Origin: Rhizobium lentis
GTDB lineage: Bacteria; Pseudomonadota; Alphaproteobacteria; Rhizobiales; Rhizobiaceae
Direction: 5' to 3'
Assembly: GCF_014200175.1 (NCBI RefSeq)
Contig: NZ_JACHBD010000009.1
Location: 248,001-312,000, forward strand
Length of the DNA stretch: 64,000 bases
The notes beneath the pieces are model-generated. The model worked only from the letters and a program-made list of their open reading frames with translations, was not told the origin of the DNA and made no database searches. Positions 45,333-54,995 of the stretch are shown here, piece by piece; position 1 is the first letter of the stretch; every line of letters starts with the position of its first letter. The translations under genes and the position numbers were made by a program.

Positions 45333-46355
45333 GTGAGAGGCATCACCGCTTTCAGCGCGGTCGCGGCTTTGTGGCTGGCGAGCACCGGCACCGGCATGGC
45401 TGCCCCGTCGCTCACCGTTTTGTGCGGTGTGGACGAGATGTGGTGCGCCGCGATGAAGACGGCCTATGAGGCAAAGAGCGGGCACGAAATTTCGGTAACC
45501 CGCAAGAGCACCGGCGATATCCTCAATCAGATCCGCGCGGAGAAAGCAGCGCCGACCGTCGATGTCTGGTGGGGCGGCACGGGCGACACCCATCTGCAGG
45601 CTGGTTCTGAAAATCTTCTCGAACCCTACCAGCCGGCCCACGAGCGCGACATGCTGCCCTGGGCGCAGAATTTCTTCGCCATGTCCGGCGGCCGCTCGGC
45701 CGGCATCTATGCCGGGGCGCTCGGGTTTGCCTACAATGCCGATCTCTTACGCCAGCTGAAGCTGCCGGCGCCGACATGCTGGAAGGACCTGACCGATACC
45801 GCCTATCGCGGCCGCATCCAGAGCGGCAATCCGAATTCGTCCGGCACCGCCTTCACCACGCTTGCGACGCTGGTCCAGCTCTTCGGCGAGGACGAGGCCT
45901 TCCGTTATCTCGCCGCGCTCAACCGCAATATCGAGCGTTACACCCCCTCCGGATCCGCGCCTATCAAGGCGGCGGCGCGCGGAGAAACGCTCATCGGCAT
46001 TTCCTTCATGCATGATGCCGTCACGCAGAAGCAGGCGGGCTTTCCGCTTGTGATCGTCGCACCCTGCGAAGGCACCGGCTACGAGATCGGTGCCGTGAGC
46101 ATCGTCAAAGGTGCGAAGAACATCGAGGAAGCAAAGCGGTTCGTCGATTTCGCCCTGAGCCCGGAAGGGCAGGGGACCGGAGCGGCGTCCGGCCAGAACC
46201 AGGTGCCATCAAACGCGAAATCCAGCCTGCCGCTCGCAGCACCTGACATTTCGATGATCAAGATGGTGGACTATGACTTCGACACCTTCGGCTCGCCGGA
46301 AGAACGAAGTCGACTGCTCCGCAGGTTCGATGCGGAAATCGCCGCGACGAACTGA
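45333..46355 (+). CDS. AfuA/FbpA-like periplasmic binding protein 1
   Basis: 340 aa. GTG start at 45333 with RBS GGGAGG; signal peptide to GMAAP. Often annotated as iron(III)-binding, but it has the Cys pattern LCGVDEMWC, a PTCWKDL Cys and PCEGTGYEIG shared with AfuA, which binds hexose phosphates in Actinobacillus. First of two tandem paralogues sharing long identical blocks (NPNSSGTA, SGSAPxKAAARGE). Confidence 0.88.
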   Translation: MRGITAFSAVAALWLASTGTGMAAPSLTVLCGVDEMWCAAMKTAYEAKSGHEISVTRKSTGDILNQIRAEKAAPTVDVWWGGTGDTHLQAGSENLLEPYQPAHERDMLPWAQNFFAMSGGRSAGIYAGALGFAYNADLLRQLKLPAPTCWKDLTDTAYRGRIQSGNPNSSGTAFTTLATLVQLFGEDEAFRYLAALNRNIERYTPSGSAPIKAAARGETLIGISFMHDAVTQKQAGFPLVIVAPCEGTGYEIGAVSIVKGAKNIEEAKRFVDFALSPEGQGTGAASGQNQVPSNAKSSLPLAAPDISMIKMVDYDFDTFGSPEERSRLLRRFDAEIAATN

Positions 46356-46475
46356 TCGAGCCCTTTAGACAAACAGCAATCCGAAATCGTGAACGCGCCG
46401 CCGCGAGCAGGCCGAAGGCCTCGCTGTGTCTCGTTCATGGGAAAAATCTAACCCAGGCAACAGGAGGATACCCGC

Positions 46476-47504
46476 ATGAAAATCAGTACCCTTTCCCTCA
46501 TGCTCTTCGCCGGCACGGCGCTCGGGGCACTACCGGCGCAGGCGGCTGGCGAACTCAACCTCATCTGCTCGGCCGACGTCGTCATCTGCGAGCAGATGAA
46601 GGGCGATTTCGAGAAGGCGCATGCGGACATCAAGGTGAACATGGTTCGCCTCTCGTCCGGCGAGACCTATGCCAAGGTGCGCGCCGAGGCCCGCAACCCG
46701 AAGACTGACATCTGGTGGGCCGGCACGGGCGACCCGCATCTTCAGGCGGCGGCGGAAAATCTGACGCTGGAATATAAGTCGCCGAAGCTCGATGAACTCA
46801 ACGACTGGGCGAAGAAGCAGGCTGAAAGCTCCGGCTACAAGACGGTCGGCGTCTACGCCGGCGCGCTCGGCTGGGGCTACAATACGGAAATCTTCAAGTC
46901 CAAGGGCTATAAGGAGCCTGTCTGCTGGGCCGACCTTCTGGCACCGGAATTGAAGGGCGAAATCCAGATCGCCAATCCGAATTCTTCCGGCACCGCCTAC
47001 ACGGCGCTCGCCTCGCTGGTGCAGATCATGGGCGAGGATCAAGCCTTCGACTACCTGAAGAAGCTGAACGGCAACGTCTCGCAATATACCAAGTCGGGCT
47101 CGGCGCCCGTCAAGGCGGCTGCTCGCGGCGAGACGGCGCTCGGTATTGTCTTCGTGCATGACGCGGTGACGCAGACGGCGGAAGGTTTTCCGGTCAAGTC
47201 GATCACGCCTTGCGAAGGCACCGGCTATGAGATCGGCTCCATGTCCATCATCAAAGGTGCGCGCAACCTCGACAATGCGAAGATCTGGTACGACTGGGCG
47301 CTGACGGCAGAGGTCCAGTCCCGCATGAAGGATGCCAAATCCTTCCAGCTGCCTTCCAACAAGAGTGCGACCATCCCGAAGGAGGCGCCGCGCTTCGAGG
47401 ACATCAAGCTGATCGACTACGACTTCAAGACCTATGGCGACCCGGCAAAGCGCAAGGAACTGCTGGAGCGCTGGGATCGCGAAATCGGCGCCGCCGCCAA
47501 TTGA
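46476..47504 (+). CDS. AfuA/FbpA-like periplasmic binding protein 2
   Basis: 342 aa with signal peptide ending PAQAAG. Conserved Cys positions match the upstream paralogue (LICSADVVIC, EPVCWADL, TPCEGTGYEIG). A hairpin follows at 47515. Two binding proteins for one permease suggest two related ligands, for example different sugar phosphates. Confidence 0.9.
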   Translation: MKISTLSLMLFAGTALGALPAQAAGELNLICSADVVICEQMKGDFEKAHADIKVNMVRLSSGETYAKVRAEARNPKTDIWWAGTGDPHLQAAAENLTLEYKSPKLDELNDWAKKQAESSGYKTVGVYAGALGWGYNTEIFKSKGYKEPVCWADLLAPELKGEIQIANPNSSGTAYTALASLVQIMGEDQAFDYLKKLNGNVSQYTKSGSAPVKAAARGETALGIVFVHDAVTQTAEGFPVKSITPCEGTGYEIGSMSIIKGARNLDNAKIWYDWALTAEVQSRMKDAKSFQLPSNKSATIPKEAPRFEDIKLIDYDFKTYGDPAKRKELLERWDREIGAAAN

Positions 47505-47514
47505 TGTCCTGACA

Positions 47515-47542
47515 GGCGGCGCCTGCCTCCACAGGCGCCGCC
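47515..47542 (+). terminator. Stem-loop between binding protein 2 and permease
   Basis: GGCGGCGCCTG, loop CCTCCA, CAGGCGCCGCC: perfect 11-bp stem 10 nt after the stop, followed by TTCCT only. Likely a partial terminator or mRNA stabiliser giving more binding protein than permease. Confidence 0.7.
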
Positions 47543-47572
47543 TTCCTACACTCAAAAACAGCGAGGTCAGCC

Positions 47573-49795
47573 ATGAGACATGGCAATCGCAGGCTGGACG
47601 TGGTCCTGCTCCTGGGCGTGGTCGCATTGACCCTGTTGCCCTGGTATCGGATCGAGAACGGCTTTTTCGGGCTCGGTTGGCTGCCCGGTTTTCCCCCTTC
47701 CACGGAGGCCGCCCCCGGTCTCGTACAGATATTCGCGCATGGTCGGCTATGGCTTGCCGCTGCGCTCGTGCTCCTTCTCCTGGCAGTTGCGGCTCGCGGC
47801 ATGGCGGACCCGATGCGCCGCGGCGCCGCGCTCGCCTGGATCGGCGCGATCGGCGTTCTCTTCCTCTCGCTCCAGGGCCTGGCCATCGGCTTTTCCGGCT
47901 GGAACTGGACGGTGAGCGAAACGCTCTTCGGCCCGCTCTCGAACGGCCAGCCCGCCATGGGGGCGGGTGCGGTCCTCTCTTCCATCACCTTCGTGCTGCT
48001 CTTCGCCTTCGGCCTTGCCGAGCGCGGCGCGATGAAGGGCGATGCCTTCGTCGTCAGCGCAATCGCCCTGCTGGTCTTCCTCGTCGCCGTCTTCGTCTTC
48101 TACCCGATCGGCAGCATGTTCGTCGGTTCAGTGCAGGATTTCGACGGCTCGTTCAATGCGGATAACTTCGGCCGCAACATCCAGGATCCGAGCATCTGGA
48201 GCCTCAACTGTGTAATCGGCGCCGGCCGCTGCGGCGTCGCCTGGCGCACGCTGTGGCTGGCTATCATGACCGGCCTCGGCTCGACCCTGCTCGGGCTTGC
48301 CTTCGCACTCGTGGCTACCCGCACGCGCTTTCCCTTCAAGAAGGGCCTGCGGCTGCTGACGATCCTGCCGATCATCACGCCGCCCTTCGTGATCGGTCTG
48401 GCGCTGACGCTGCTCTTCGGCCGCGCCGGTGTCGTCACGCAGGGGCTGTCGCAACTGTTCGGCTTAGAGCCCGGCCGTTGGCTCTACGGCCTGACCGGCA
48501 TCTGGATCGCGCAGGTCCTGTCCTTCACGCCAATCTCCTTCCTCGTGCTGATCGGAGTCGTCGAAGGCGTCAGCCCGTCGATGGAGGAGGCCTCCACGAC
48601 GCTGCGCGCCGACCGTTGGCGTACCTTCCGGCGAGTGTCGCTGCCGCTGATGAAGCCGGGTCTCGCCAACGCCTTCCTCATCGGCTTCATCGAAAGCATG
48701 GCCGATTTCGGCAATCCGCTGGTTCTCGGCGGCAGCCATGGCGTGCTCTCGACGGAAATCTTCTTCGCCGTCGTCGGTTCGCAGAATGATCCCTCGCGGG
48801 CCGCCGTGCTCGCCATGGTGCTGCTCGCCTTCACGCTCTCCGCCTTCCTTGCCCAGCGCGTCTGGCTGTCGGGCAAGAACTTTGCCACCGTCACCGGCAA
48901 GGGCGATAGCGGGTCGCATATCGCCCTACCGCGCGGGCTGTCGATCGGCGTCCACGCCGTCGTCGTTCCCTGGATCCTCTTCACGCTCGTCATCTACGGC
49001 ATGATCCTGATCGGCGGCTTCGTGAAGACCTGGGGCCTCGACAATTCGCTGACGCTCGACCACTACGCCAAGGCCTTCTCGATCAGCTTCGAAAACGGCA
49101 TCGCCTGGACGGGTGTCGCCTGGAACTCGTTCTGGACGACGATGGAGATCGCGCTGGTCTCCGCCCCGCTGACCGCCGCCGTCGGTCTGCTGACAGCCTA
49201 TATCATCGTGCGTCAAAAGTTTGCTGGTAAAAATGCCTTCGAATTCGCCCTGATGATGAGTTTTGCCATTCCCGGCACGGTCATCGGCGTCAGCTACATC
49301 ATGGCCTTCAACCTGCCTCCGCTCGAAATGACTGGCTCGGCGCTGATCCTGATCGCCTGCTTCGTCTTCCGCAACATGCCGGTCGGCGTGCGCGGCGGCA
49401 TCGCGGCGATGAGTCAGCTCGACAAGAGCCTGGATGAGGCCTCGCTGACACTCCGGGCCAACAGCTTCCGCACGATCCGCAAAGTCATCCTGCCGCTCCT
49501 GCGTCCTGCCATCACTGCCGCGCTCGTCTATTCCTTCGTACGTGCCATCACCTCCATCAGCGCCGTCATCTTCCTCGTCAGCGCCGAGTACAACATGGCG
49601 ACCTCGTACATCGTCGGCCTCGTCGAGAATGGCGAATACGGCGTGGCGATTGCCTATTCCTCCATGCTGATCGTCGTGATGATCACCGTCATCGCCGGCT
49701 TCCAGCTCATCGTGGGCGAACGGCGCCTGCGCCGTGAAAACCGCGTCGCCGGCCTCGCCACCTCCGCTTCCTCTCGTCAGGAGAAAATCGCATGA
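47573..49795 (+). CDS. AfuB/FbpB-like fused ABC permease
   Basis: 740 aa: an extra hydrophobic N-terminal region (about 1-170) followed by two permease halves, each with an EAA loop: EEASTTLRADRWRTFRRV and DEASLTLRANSFRTIRKV. The duplicated design is typical for FbpB/AfuB. Stop overlaps the ATPase start (ATGA). Confidence 0.92.
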   Translation: MRHGNRRLDVVLLLGVVALTLLPWYRIENGFFGLGWLPGFPPSTEAAPGLVQIFAHGRLWLAAALVLLLLAVAARGMADPMRRGAALAWIGAIGVLFLSLQGLAIGFSGWNWTVSETLFGPLSNGQPAMGAGAVLSSITFVLLFAFGLAERGAMKGDAFVVSAIALLVFLVAVFVFYPIGSMFVGSVQDFDGSFNADNFGRNIQDPSIWSLNCVIGAGRCGVAWRTLWLAIMTGLGSTLLGLAFALVATRTRFPFKKGLRLLTILPIITPPFVIGLALTLLFGRAGVVTQGLSQLFGLEPGRWLYGLTGIWIAQVLSFTPISFLVLIGVVEGVSPSMEEASTTLRADRWRTFRRVSLPLMKPGLANAFLIGFIESMADFGNPLVLGGSHGVLSTEIFFAVVGSQNDPSRAAVLAMVLLAFTLSAFLAQRVWLSGKNFATVTGKGDSGSHIALPRGLSIGVHAVVVPWILFTLVIYGMILIGGFVKTWGLDNSLTLDHYAKAFSISFENGIAWTGVAWNSFWTTMEIALVSAPLTAAVGLLTAYIIVRQKFAGKNAFEFALMMSFAIPGTVIGVSYIMAFNLPPLEMTGSALILIACFVFRNMPVGVRGGIAAMSQLDKSLDEASLTLRANSFRTIRKVILPLLRPAITAALVYSFVRAITSISAVIFLVSAEYNMATSYIVGLVENGEYGVAIAYSSMLIVVMITVIAGFQLIVGERRLRRENRVAGLATSASSRQEKIA

Positions 49796-50853
49796 TCAAT
49801 CAGAAAGCCGGTTCCGTCGTCTTCCAGAACGTGCGCAAGACGTTCGGCGCCTTCACCGCCATTGCCGACCTGTCGCTCACCATCGAGCCCGGCACGCTCG
49901 TCACCTTGCTTGGCCCCTCCGGTTGCGGCAAGACGACGACGCTGCGCATGCTTGCCGGCCTCGAACATCCTTCAGCCGGAAAAATCCTCATCGGTGGGAG
50001 GGACGTCACCATGCTGCCCGCCAATGAGCGCGATGTCTCGATGGTCTTCCAGTCCTATGCGCTGTTTCCGCATATGAATGCCCGCGACAACGTCGCCTAT
50101 GGTCTGGAATCCTCCGGCCTCAGTCGGAAGGAAGCACGGGAGAAGGCGGAGGAGGGAATGGCGCTGGTCGGCCTTGCCGGCATGGGCGGCCGCCTTCCCG
50201 CCGAACTCTCAGGCGGTCAGCAGCAGCGCGTTGCTGTTGCCCGCGCACTGGTGCTGGAGCCGCAGGTACTGCTGCTCGATGAGCCGCTCTCCAACCTCGA
50301 TGCGCGCTTGCGCCGGAAGGTGCGTACCGATATCCGCGAGCTTCAGCAGCGTCTCGGCTTCACCGCGGTTTATGTCACGCACGATCAGGATGAGGCTCTG
50401 GCGGTGTCCGATCGCATCATAGTCATGAAGGATGGCGAGATCGCCCAGTCCGGGACGCCGCGCGAGCTTTACGAAGCGCCAGCCTCCTCCTTCATCGCCG
50501 ACTTCATGGGAGAAGCCAATGTCATCCCCTGCGAGGTGATCCGCATTGAAGGTGCGGAGGCGCTTATCCGCGTGGCTGGTGTGGACCATCGCCTGCCGGG
50601 GCGCAGCGCAAAGCCCGGCATGGCGAAACTCGCGGTCAGGCCCGGATCGATCACCATAGCGGCGCCGGGCCAGCAGGGCCTGGCCGGACGCGTTCTCCAC
50701 AGTGCATATCTCGGCGGACACGTCGAATATGAGATCGAGACCGACGTCGGGACGCTCTTCATCATCGACCATGCCGTCGAGAGAAATCTGCCGCCTACGA
50801 GCGATGTAACGCTCGGGTTTGAGAACCGCGGCATTGCGCTGATCAATGCCTGA
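49792..50853 (+). CDS. AfuC/FbpC-like ABC transporter ATP-binding protein
   Basis: 353 aa. Walker A GPSGCGKTTT near 40, signature LSGGQQQRVAVARAL, Walker B LLLDEPLSNLDARLR, His of YVTHDQ, and C-terminal TOBE domain. Energises the fused permease. Confidence 0.93.
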   Translation: MINQKAGSVVFQNVRKTFGAFTAIADLSLTIEPGTLVTLLGPSGCGKTTTLRMLAGLEHPSAGKILIGGRDVTMLPANERDVSMVFQSYALFPHMNARDNVAYGLESSGLSRKEAREKAEEGMALVGLAGMGGRLPAELSGGQQQRVAVARALVLEPQVLLLDEPLSNLDARLRRKVRTDIRELQQRLGFTAVYVTHDQDEALAVSDRIIVMKDGEIAQSGTPRELYEAPASSFIADFMGEANVIPCEVIRIEGAEALIRVAGVDHRLPGRSAKPGMAKLAVRPGSITIAAPGQQGLAGRVLHSAYLGGHVEYEIETDVGTLFIIDHAVERNLPPTSDVTLGFENRGIALINA

Positions 50854-50884
50854 AACATTTGAAATTCGAATAAAGGATCGCAGT

Positions 50885-51706
50885 ATGATCGTACATGATG
50901 CAAACCTGGAGCAGCGTTTCGCTCTCGCAAAATCTCTCGCCGAGAAAGCGGGTACGCTTGCACTCGACTATTTCAACAAGCGGGACACTCTGGTGATCGA
51001 GACAAAACGCGACCTTCAGGATGTGGTGTCGATAGCAGATCGAGATGTCGAGACTTTCCTGCGGGAGCGGGTCGCTGCAGCATTTCCCGACGACGGCTTC
51101 CTCGGGGAGGAGTTTGGCCATGAAGTGGGAAGCTCGGGCTACACTTGGGTAGTCGATCCGATCGATGGGACCGCGCCCTTTGTTAACGGCATGCCGACGT
51201 GGTGCGTTTCGATCGCTGTCCTTCATGACGGCGTCCCAGTCATCGGCGTGATCCATGTCCCGTGCGCCAATGAGCTATATGCCGCTGCTCTGGGCCTCGG
51301 TGCAAGCTTGAACGGAGAGATGCTGTCACTTGATCCATCCCGAACAATTCAGAACGCGATGACGGGCATCGGCTGCAATACGCATGTGGCGCCGGAGCGT
51401 GTCGGCTCTATCATATCGGCCGTGCTCAAGAACGGCGGCACCTTTATCCGAAACGGCTCCGGCGCGCTTATGCTCGCCTATGTGGCGGCAGGCCGACTGG
51501 TCGGCTACTATGAACCTCATATGCGAGCCTGGGACTGCATGGCGGGTTACTGCCTGGTCAAAGAAGCCGGAGGTCAATATCTGTCTTTTTCGGCCGCGGG
51601 AGAAGATCTGCTGAAGGGGCAACCGGTCCTGGCGAGCAACGTTTCGGCCTATGCGGAATTGTTGGCGATCCACAATGCCAATGGCGGCAATGGGTCCGGA
51701 TCGTGA
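50885..51706 (+). CDS. Inositol-monophosphatase-family phosphatase
   Basis: About 273 aa. Metal-binding motifs: GEEFGHE (Glu), VVDPIDGTAPF (DPxDGT), and the late RAWDCMAGYCLVKEAGG (WD). The family dephosphorylates inositol, histidinol or sugar phosphates. Start at 50885 or an ATG at 50846 overlapping the ATPase end. Placed last in a transporter that may import sugar phosphates, it could release the free sugar (inference). Confidence 0.88.
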   Translation: MIVHDANLEQRFALAKSLAEKAGTLALDYFNKRDTLVIETKRDLQDVVSIADRDVETFLRERVAAAFPDDGFLGEEFGHEVGSSGYTWVVDPIDGTAPFVNGMPTWCVSIAVLHDGVPVIGVIHVPCANELYAAALGLGASLNGEMLSLDPSRTIQNAMTGIGCNTHVAPERVGSIISAVLKNGGTFIRNGSGALMLAYVAAGRLVGYYEPHMRAWDCMAGYCLVKEAGGQYLSFSAAGEDLLKGQPVLASNVSAYAELLAIHNANGGNGSGS

Positions 51707-51714
51707 GCGGGGTT

Positions 51715-52055
51715 AGGGACCGCCTGCTTCGCCTCCGGCCGGTCGCGCCGGGTGGTGCTCGGCGCCAGCATGATGGCGATCAACGGCAAGATCCAGCGGG
51801 AAGGCGAGGTGGTTCACCTGGTCGCCCAGCAGCTCTTCGACCTTTCGGCGGATTTGTCAGGGCTTGCCGGGCGTGACGGTACGTTTTATCCGCCAACCGG
51901 CCGCGGCGACGCGTTCGCCCATGGCTCTCCCGGAACTCCGGATGCGCGCGAAAAAGCGCCTCCGGGGATTCGGGCTCGGCATAGTGTCTGGCTCGGGATA
52001 AGTGCCTGACCTTCACATCGATACGTTGAAGGTGAATAGAAGGAATTTTCATTGA
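51715..52055 (+). pseudogene. dnaE2 (error-prone polymerase) C-terminal remnant
   Basis: Reads RRVVLGASMMAINGKIQREG and VVHLVAQQLFDLSADL, as near the end of rhizobial DnaE2; after a frameshift the terminal DLHIDTLKVNRRNFH is found before the stop at 52053. Only the last 10 percent remains. Confidence 0.8.
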
Positions 52056-52239
52056 TATTCAGTTTAGCGCAGCGACCTGGCCACGCGCGTCAGTCTCACA
52101 CGATGCCCATCTTCGGGATGAAGCATCCATAAGGCCGAGGATCCGATGTCCTGACGATCGCTTCAATTCGGCATTGACGGTGGCGTCGATTCCCTTAAGC
52201 ACGGGTGGGCCACCTATTCGATGAATAGCTGAATATCGT
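52056..52239. other. Unassigned interval
   Basis: Minus-strand frame here includes ATVNAELKRSSGHRILGLMD, unrecognised. No RBS. Confidence 0.3.
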
Positions 52240-52454
52240 TTACCGAATGGTGTCGCGCGGCGTGCTGACAAGCACAGCGGCTGCATGATTGGCGGCGCGG
52301 AGCGCGTCCTCCATTCGGGTCCCCTTTGCGATTTCGGCGGCCAGTACGCCGGTGAATTCATCGCCGGCGCCATGCGTGCTGACCAGCTTTACCTTGACGG
52401 CTTCGATCGAAAATTCCTCGCCCGGCCTTCGCCGCCCGCTGTGACAATTGCGCC
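52240..52454 (-). pseudogene. PfkB-family sugar kinase C-terminal remnant
   Basis: On the complement: VTAGGEG, then one frame over EEFSIEAVKVKLVSTHGAGDEFTG (the GAGD anion-hole/catalytic Asp motif) and LAAEIAKGTRMEDALRAANH, stop near 52240. The 5' part is missing; the break coincides with the IS6 end at 52455, so the IS insertion or a later deletion removed it. Confidence 0.8.
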
Positions 52455-53261
52455 GGCGATGTCACGTGGTTTCATCAGTGATCGAAGAGGCTGTGGATCT
52501 GCGAAATCAGGCACGTGCGCCGGTGACGGCCTTCCACCGCGCCATGGCGCGGATTCGATGGATGTGGGTGGCGAGAGCTGAGCCTTTTTGAGGTGGTGCG
52601 ACGAAGAGATTTCTGACTGCCGAAAAGATCGATACGAAGCGCTGCGCGCCGCCGGCCGATCGAAATCCCTGCATCGTCCTTTCTCGTTTTCGCAGCGGTA
52701 GGTGAGAGTTCTCCGCCCGGTTGTTGAGACCTTGTGAGATCGATGTTCGACATCTGGCATGACTTCCCGCTTTGCCGCTCCGTACAAGCGCAGTTTGTCG
52801 GTGACGATGCGCTTCGGCATGAGACCTTGCTTCCTTAGCAGCCTGATCAGCAATCGCTTGGCGGCCTTGGTATCGCGGCGGGTCTGGACGATCTCATCGA
52901 GAACATAGCCGGCCTGATCGACGGCGCGCCACAGCCAGTGCTTTCGTTCGGCGATGCAAATCACCACTTCGCCCAGATGCCAGATGTCTGCTCGCGAAGG
53001 CTTCTTGCGGCGCAGTTGCTTTGCATAGGTCGGACCGAAATTGCGGCCCCATCGGCGGATCGTTTCATACGACACAACAACCCCGCGCTCCAACAGCATC
53101 TCCTCAACCAGCCGCAGGCTCAAAGGGAACCGGAAATGAAGCCAGACCGCGCGGGCGATGATCTGCGGCGGAAAGCGGTGGTTCTTGTAGCTGATGGTAC
53201 CTTCGCTCATCCCCGCCCAGTTGTCCGCCAACCGTTAAGCCACAGACAACGTGACATCGCC
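52455..53261 (-). mobile_element. IS6-family insertion sequence (807 bp)
   Basis: Inverted repeats GGCGATGTCACGTGGT (52455-52470) and, inverted, ACAACGTGACATCGCC (53246-53261) bound an element of typical IS6 size. A fragment of the same element is at 8687-8977. No 8-bp target duplication is obvious. Confidence 0.85.
52470..53231 (-). pseudogene. IS6-family transposase, inactivated
   Basis: N-terminal helix-turn-helix (VVSYETIRRWGRNFG) and DDE core. The first catalytic Asp is Gly (WHLGEVVI instead of WHLDEVVI); the second, IVTDKLR, is present; a base lost from a G run after HRSHK shifts the frame, so the third residue (NRAENSH) is read only in another frame. The shifted reading runs out beyond the IS to 52389. 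Two independent lesions. Confidence 0.85.
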
Positions 53262-53345
53262 GTCGCGAGTTGTTCTGAGGCCCTCGACGACCGCGCTGTT
53301 CTTCCGCTTCGACAATGGCAAGATCCAGGAGATAGCACAGCATAG
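53262..53345 (+). pseudogene. SnoaL-like protein fragment
   Basis: Reads LFFRFDNGKIQEIAQH, resembling the C-terminal strand of SnoaL/NTF2-like proteins. Only about 25 residues, abutting the IS6 right end. Confidence 0.4.
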
Positions 53346-53749
53346 GATTATGGCCGTGCCTTCTCCGCCACGGCTCTTGCTCCTGTTAATTGCTCGTTTT
53401 AAAGGATAGTCTTTGGGTCATCGTTCGCTCTCCGGCGCTAAACGTACACAGATTTTTTGCGGCGCGAAAACTATCGACTCCGTTTTCCACAATCCTGTGA
53501 TAACTACGCTGCTCTGAATACCAGCAAGACGCGTAGGCATCCAAAGGAATGGCAAAGAAGAAAGAACTGTTTGACCGGCAAGCTAGGTATCGAAAACCTC
53601 CGCTTGCACCAGCTGGCGCACCGAGGTCATGAAGCCCCCCTCGAAATCCTCCTTCGCAGCCACGGCGCAGCGGTGGTTCGATTCCCATCAAGGCGAAGAC
53701 GATCCTATTGCCCCGATCTTGCCTTTTCGACGAGACCGGGGATTTGATT
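53346..53749. other. Gap without recognisable gene
   Basis: About 400 bp; a minus-strand frame 53386-53850 has no homology I recognise apart from overlapping the cold-shock remnant in another frame. Confidence 0.4.
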
Positions 53750-53824
53750 TCACAGGACGCTAACGTTCTCAGCCTTCTTTCCCGTCTTCCGGTCTTGGCC
53801 CAACTCGTAGCTGACCTTCTGCCA
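53750..53824 (-). pseudogene. Cold shock protein C-terminal remnant
   Basis: Reads WQKVSYELGQDRKTGKKAEN then VSVL and stop at 53750, the end of CspA-type proteins of rhizobia. The RNA-binding FGFI part is absent. Confidence 0.7.
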
Positions 53825-54059
53825 TCCGCCAGGGAAGCGCCGAAGAGCATTTACCGTTGGACTGGCGCCCAGCAACGCGTGCTTGGTCCATAGCCATGCG
53901 GGAAGACGCAAACCGAGAGCATCGATTCAAGGATTTCACAGGGCCGGAAAACGTTGATTGTGAAGCGCCGGTCGTCGACCACCAAGGAATTCGCGATGTG
54001 AACTTTGGCTCGTGATGCCAAGAGGACCGTCCAGGAAAAGCGTGGTCGGTCTGTTCGGT

Positions 54060-54461
54060 TTACTGGGAGGAAAGCTGAGCCTCGATCGCGGCTTTGTCGA
54101 GCACCGACCATACCCGGACAATCTTGCCGCCCTTATATTGGTAAAAGACGTTTTCGCAGAACGACACGCGGTGGCCGTTGACTGGAAGGCCGAGAAACTC
54201 GCCGGTTGGGCTGATGTCAAATTCGAGGCGGCTCGCCACCGTATTGTCGTCGCAGACCAGGATGTCGATTTTGTAGTACAAGTCTGGGATCTCACGAGCC
54301 TCTTTCTCCCGCGCCTGTCGATACGCATCAAGTCCGACGATCTCCCCATTGTAGGCGACCTCGGTACTGACGTAGTTTGCCAGATTGTCCCAGTCCCGGG
54401 TGTTCAGGCAATCAATGTATTCTTGATACAACTCCGAAAGTGGGGAAGTCATCTCGTTCAT
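54060..54461 (-). CDS. Ester cyclase / SnoaL-like protein
   Basis: 133 aa NTF2-like fold: NTRDWDNLANYVSTEVAYNG, PVNGHRVSFCENVFYQYKGG and KIVRVWSVLDKAAIEAQL. Family includes polyketide ester cyclases and many of unknown function. The downstream-strand neighbour is a truncated hydrolase read in the same direction 9 nt upstream. Confidence 0.82.
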   Translation of the reverse strand: MNEMTSPLSELYQEYIDCLNTRDWDNLANYVSTEVAYNGEIVGLDAYRQAREKEAREIPDLYYKIDILVCDDNTVASRLEFDISPTGEFLGLPVNGHRVSFCENVFYQYKGGKIVRVWSVLDKAAIEAQLSSQ

Positions 54462-54470
54462 CCTTGGGCT

Positions 54471-54995
54471 TCAGTTGATCTGCTCTTGGACCCTGAGGAT
54501 AGCGCGCGCGAACTCCTCGGGTTGCTCCTGTGGCACGTTGTTTCCGGCGCCAACGACGCGATGCTCGTGGAACCCGACAAACATTTTTGCATGGTCCGAC
54601 GTCCCTCCGGGCTTCAGGGGGTCGTTGGTACCGTCAATGGTTACAGCCGGCACGGTTATTTCGGGCTTTTGGGCTAGCAGGGCCTCGAACTCCTGCATTG
54701 CCATCTCACCTGCCTCGAGGCCGAAAGAATGCCGATAGCAGCTAATCACCACGTCCACGAAGTCAGGATTTTCGAACGCGTCCGCCGACTTGGTAAACGT
54801 CGCATCATCGAACTGCCAGCCCGGAGACCACTCGCTCCACAATATGCGGCAGAGATCCCGGCGGTGATGCGACAGGCAATCGCGTCCGCGCTCCGTCTGG
54901 ACCAGGTGCTGATACCAGAAGACCTTTTCCAATGTTGGGGCCGCAGGGTGCCGTTGCCCCTTGACGTCGATGATGTCGTATGTGTCTCGGCGTCG
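54471..54995 (-). pseudogene. Alpha/beta hydrolase, 5'-truncated
   Basis: From about APTLEKVFWYQHLVQTERG on, the protein matches the cap and C-terminal part of epoxide hydrolase/haloalkane dehalogenase-like enzymes: acid Asp region VTIDGTNDPLK and the catalytic His position (here NNVPQEQPEEFA, His of the usual GHxxQxExPE replaced by Asn). The nucleophile half is missing; the open frame to 55064 is unrelated. Confidence 0.7.
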
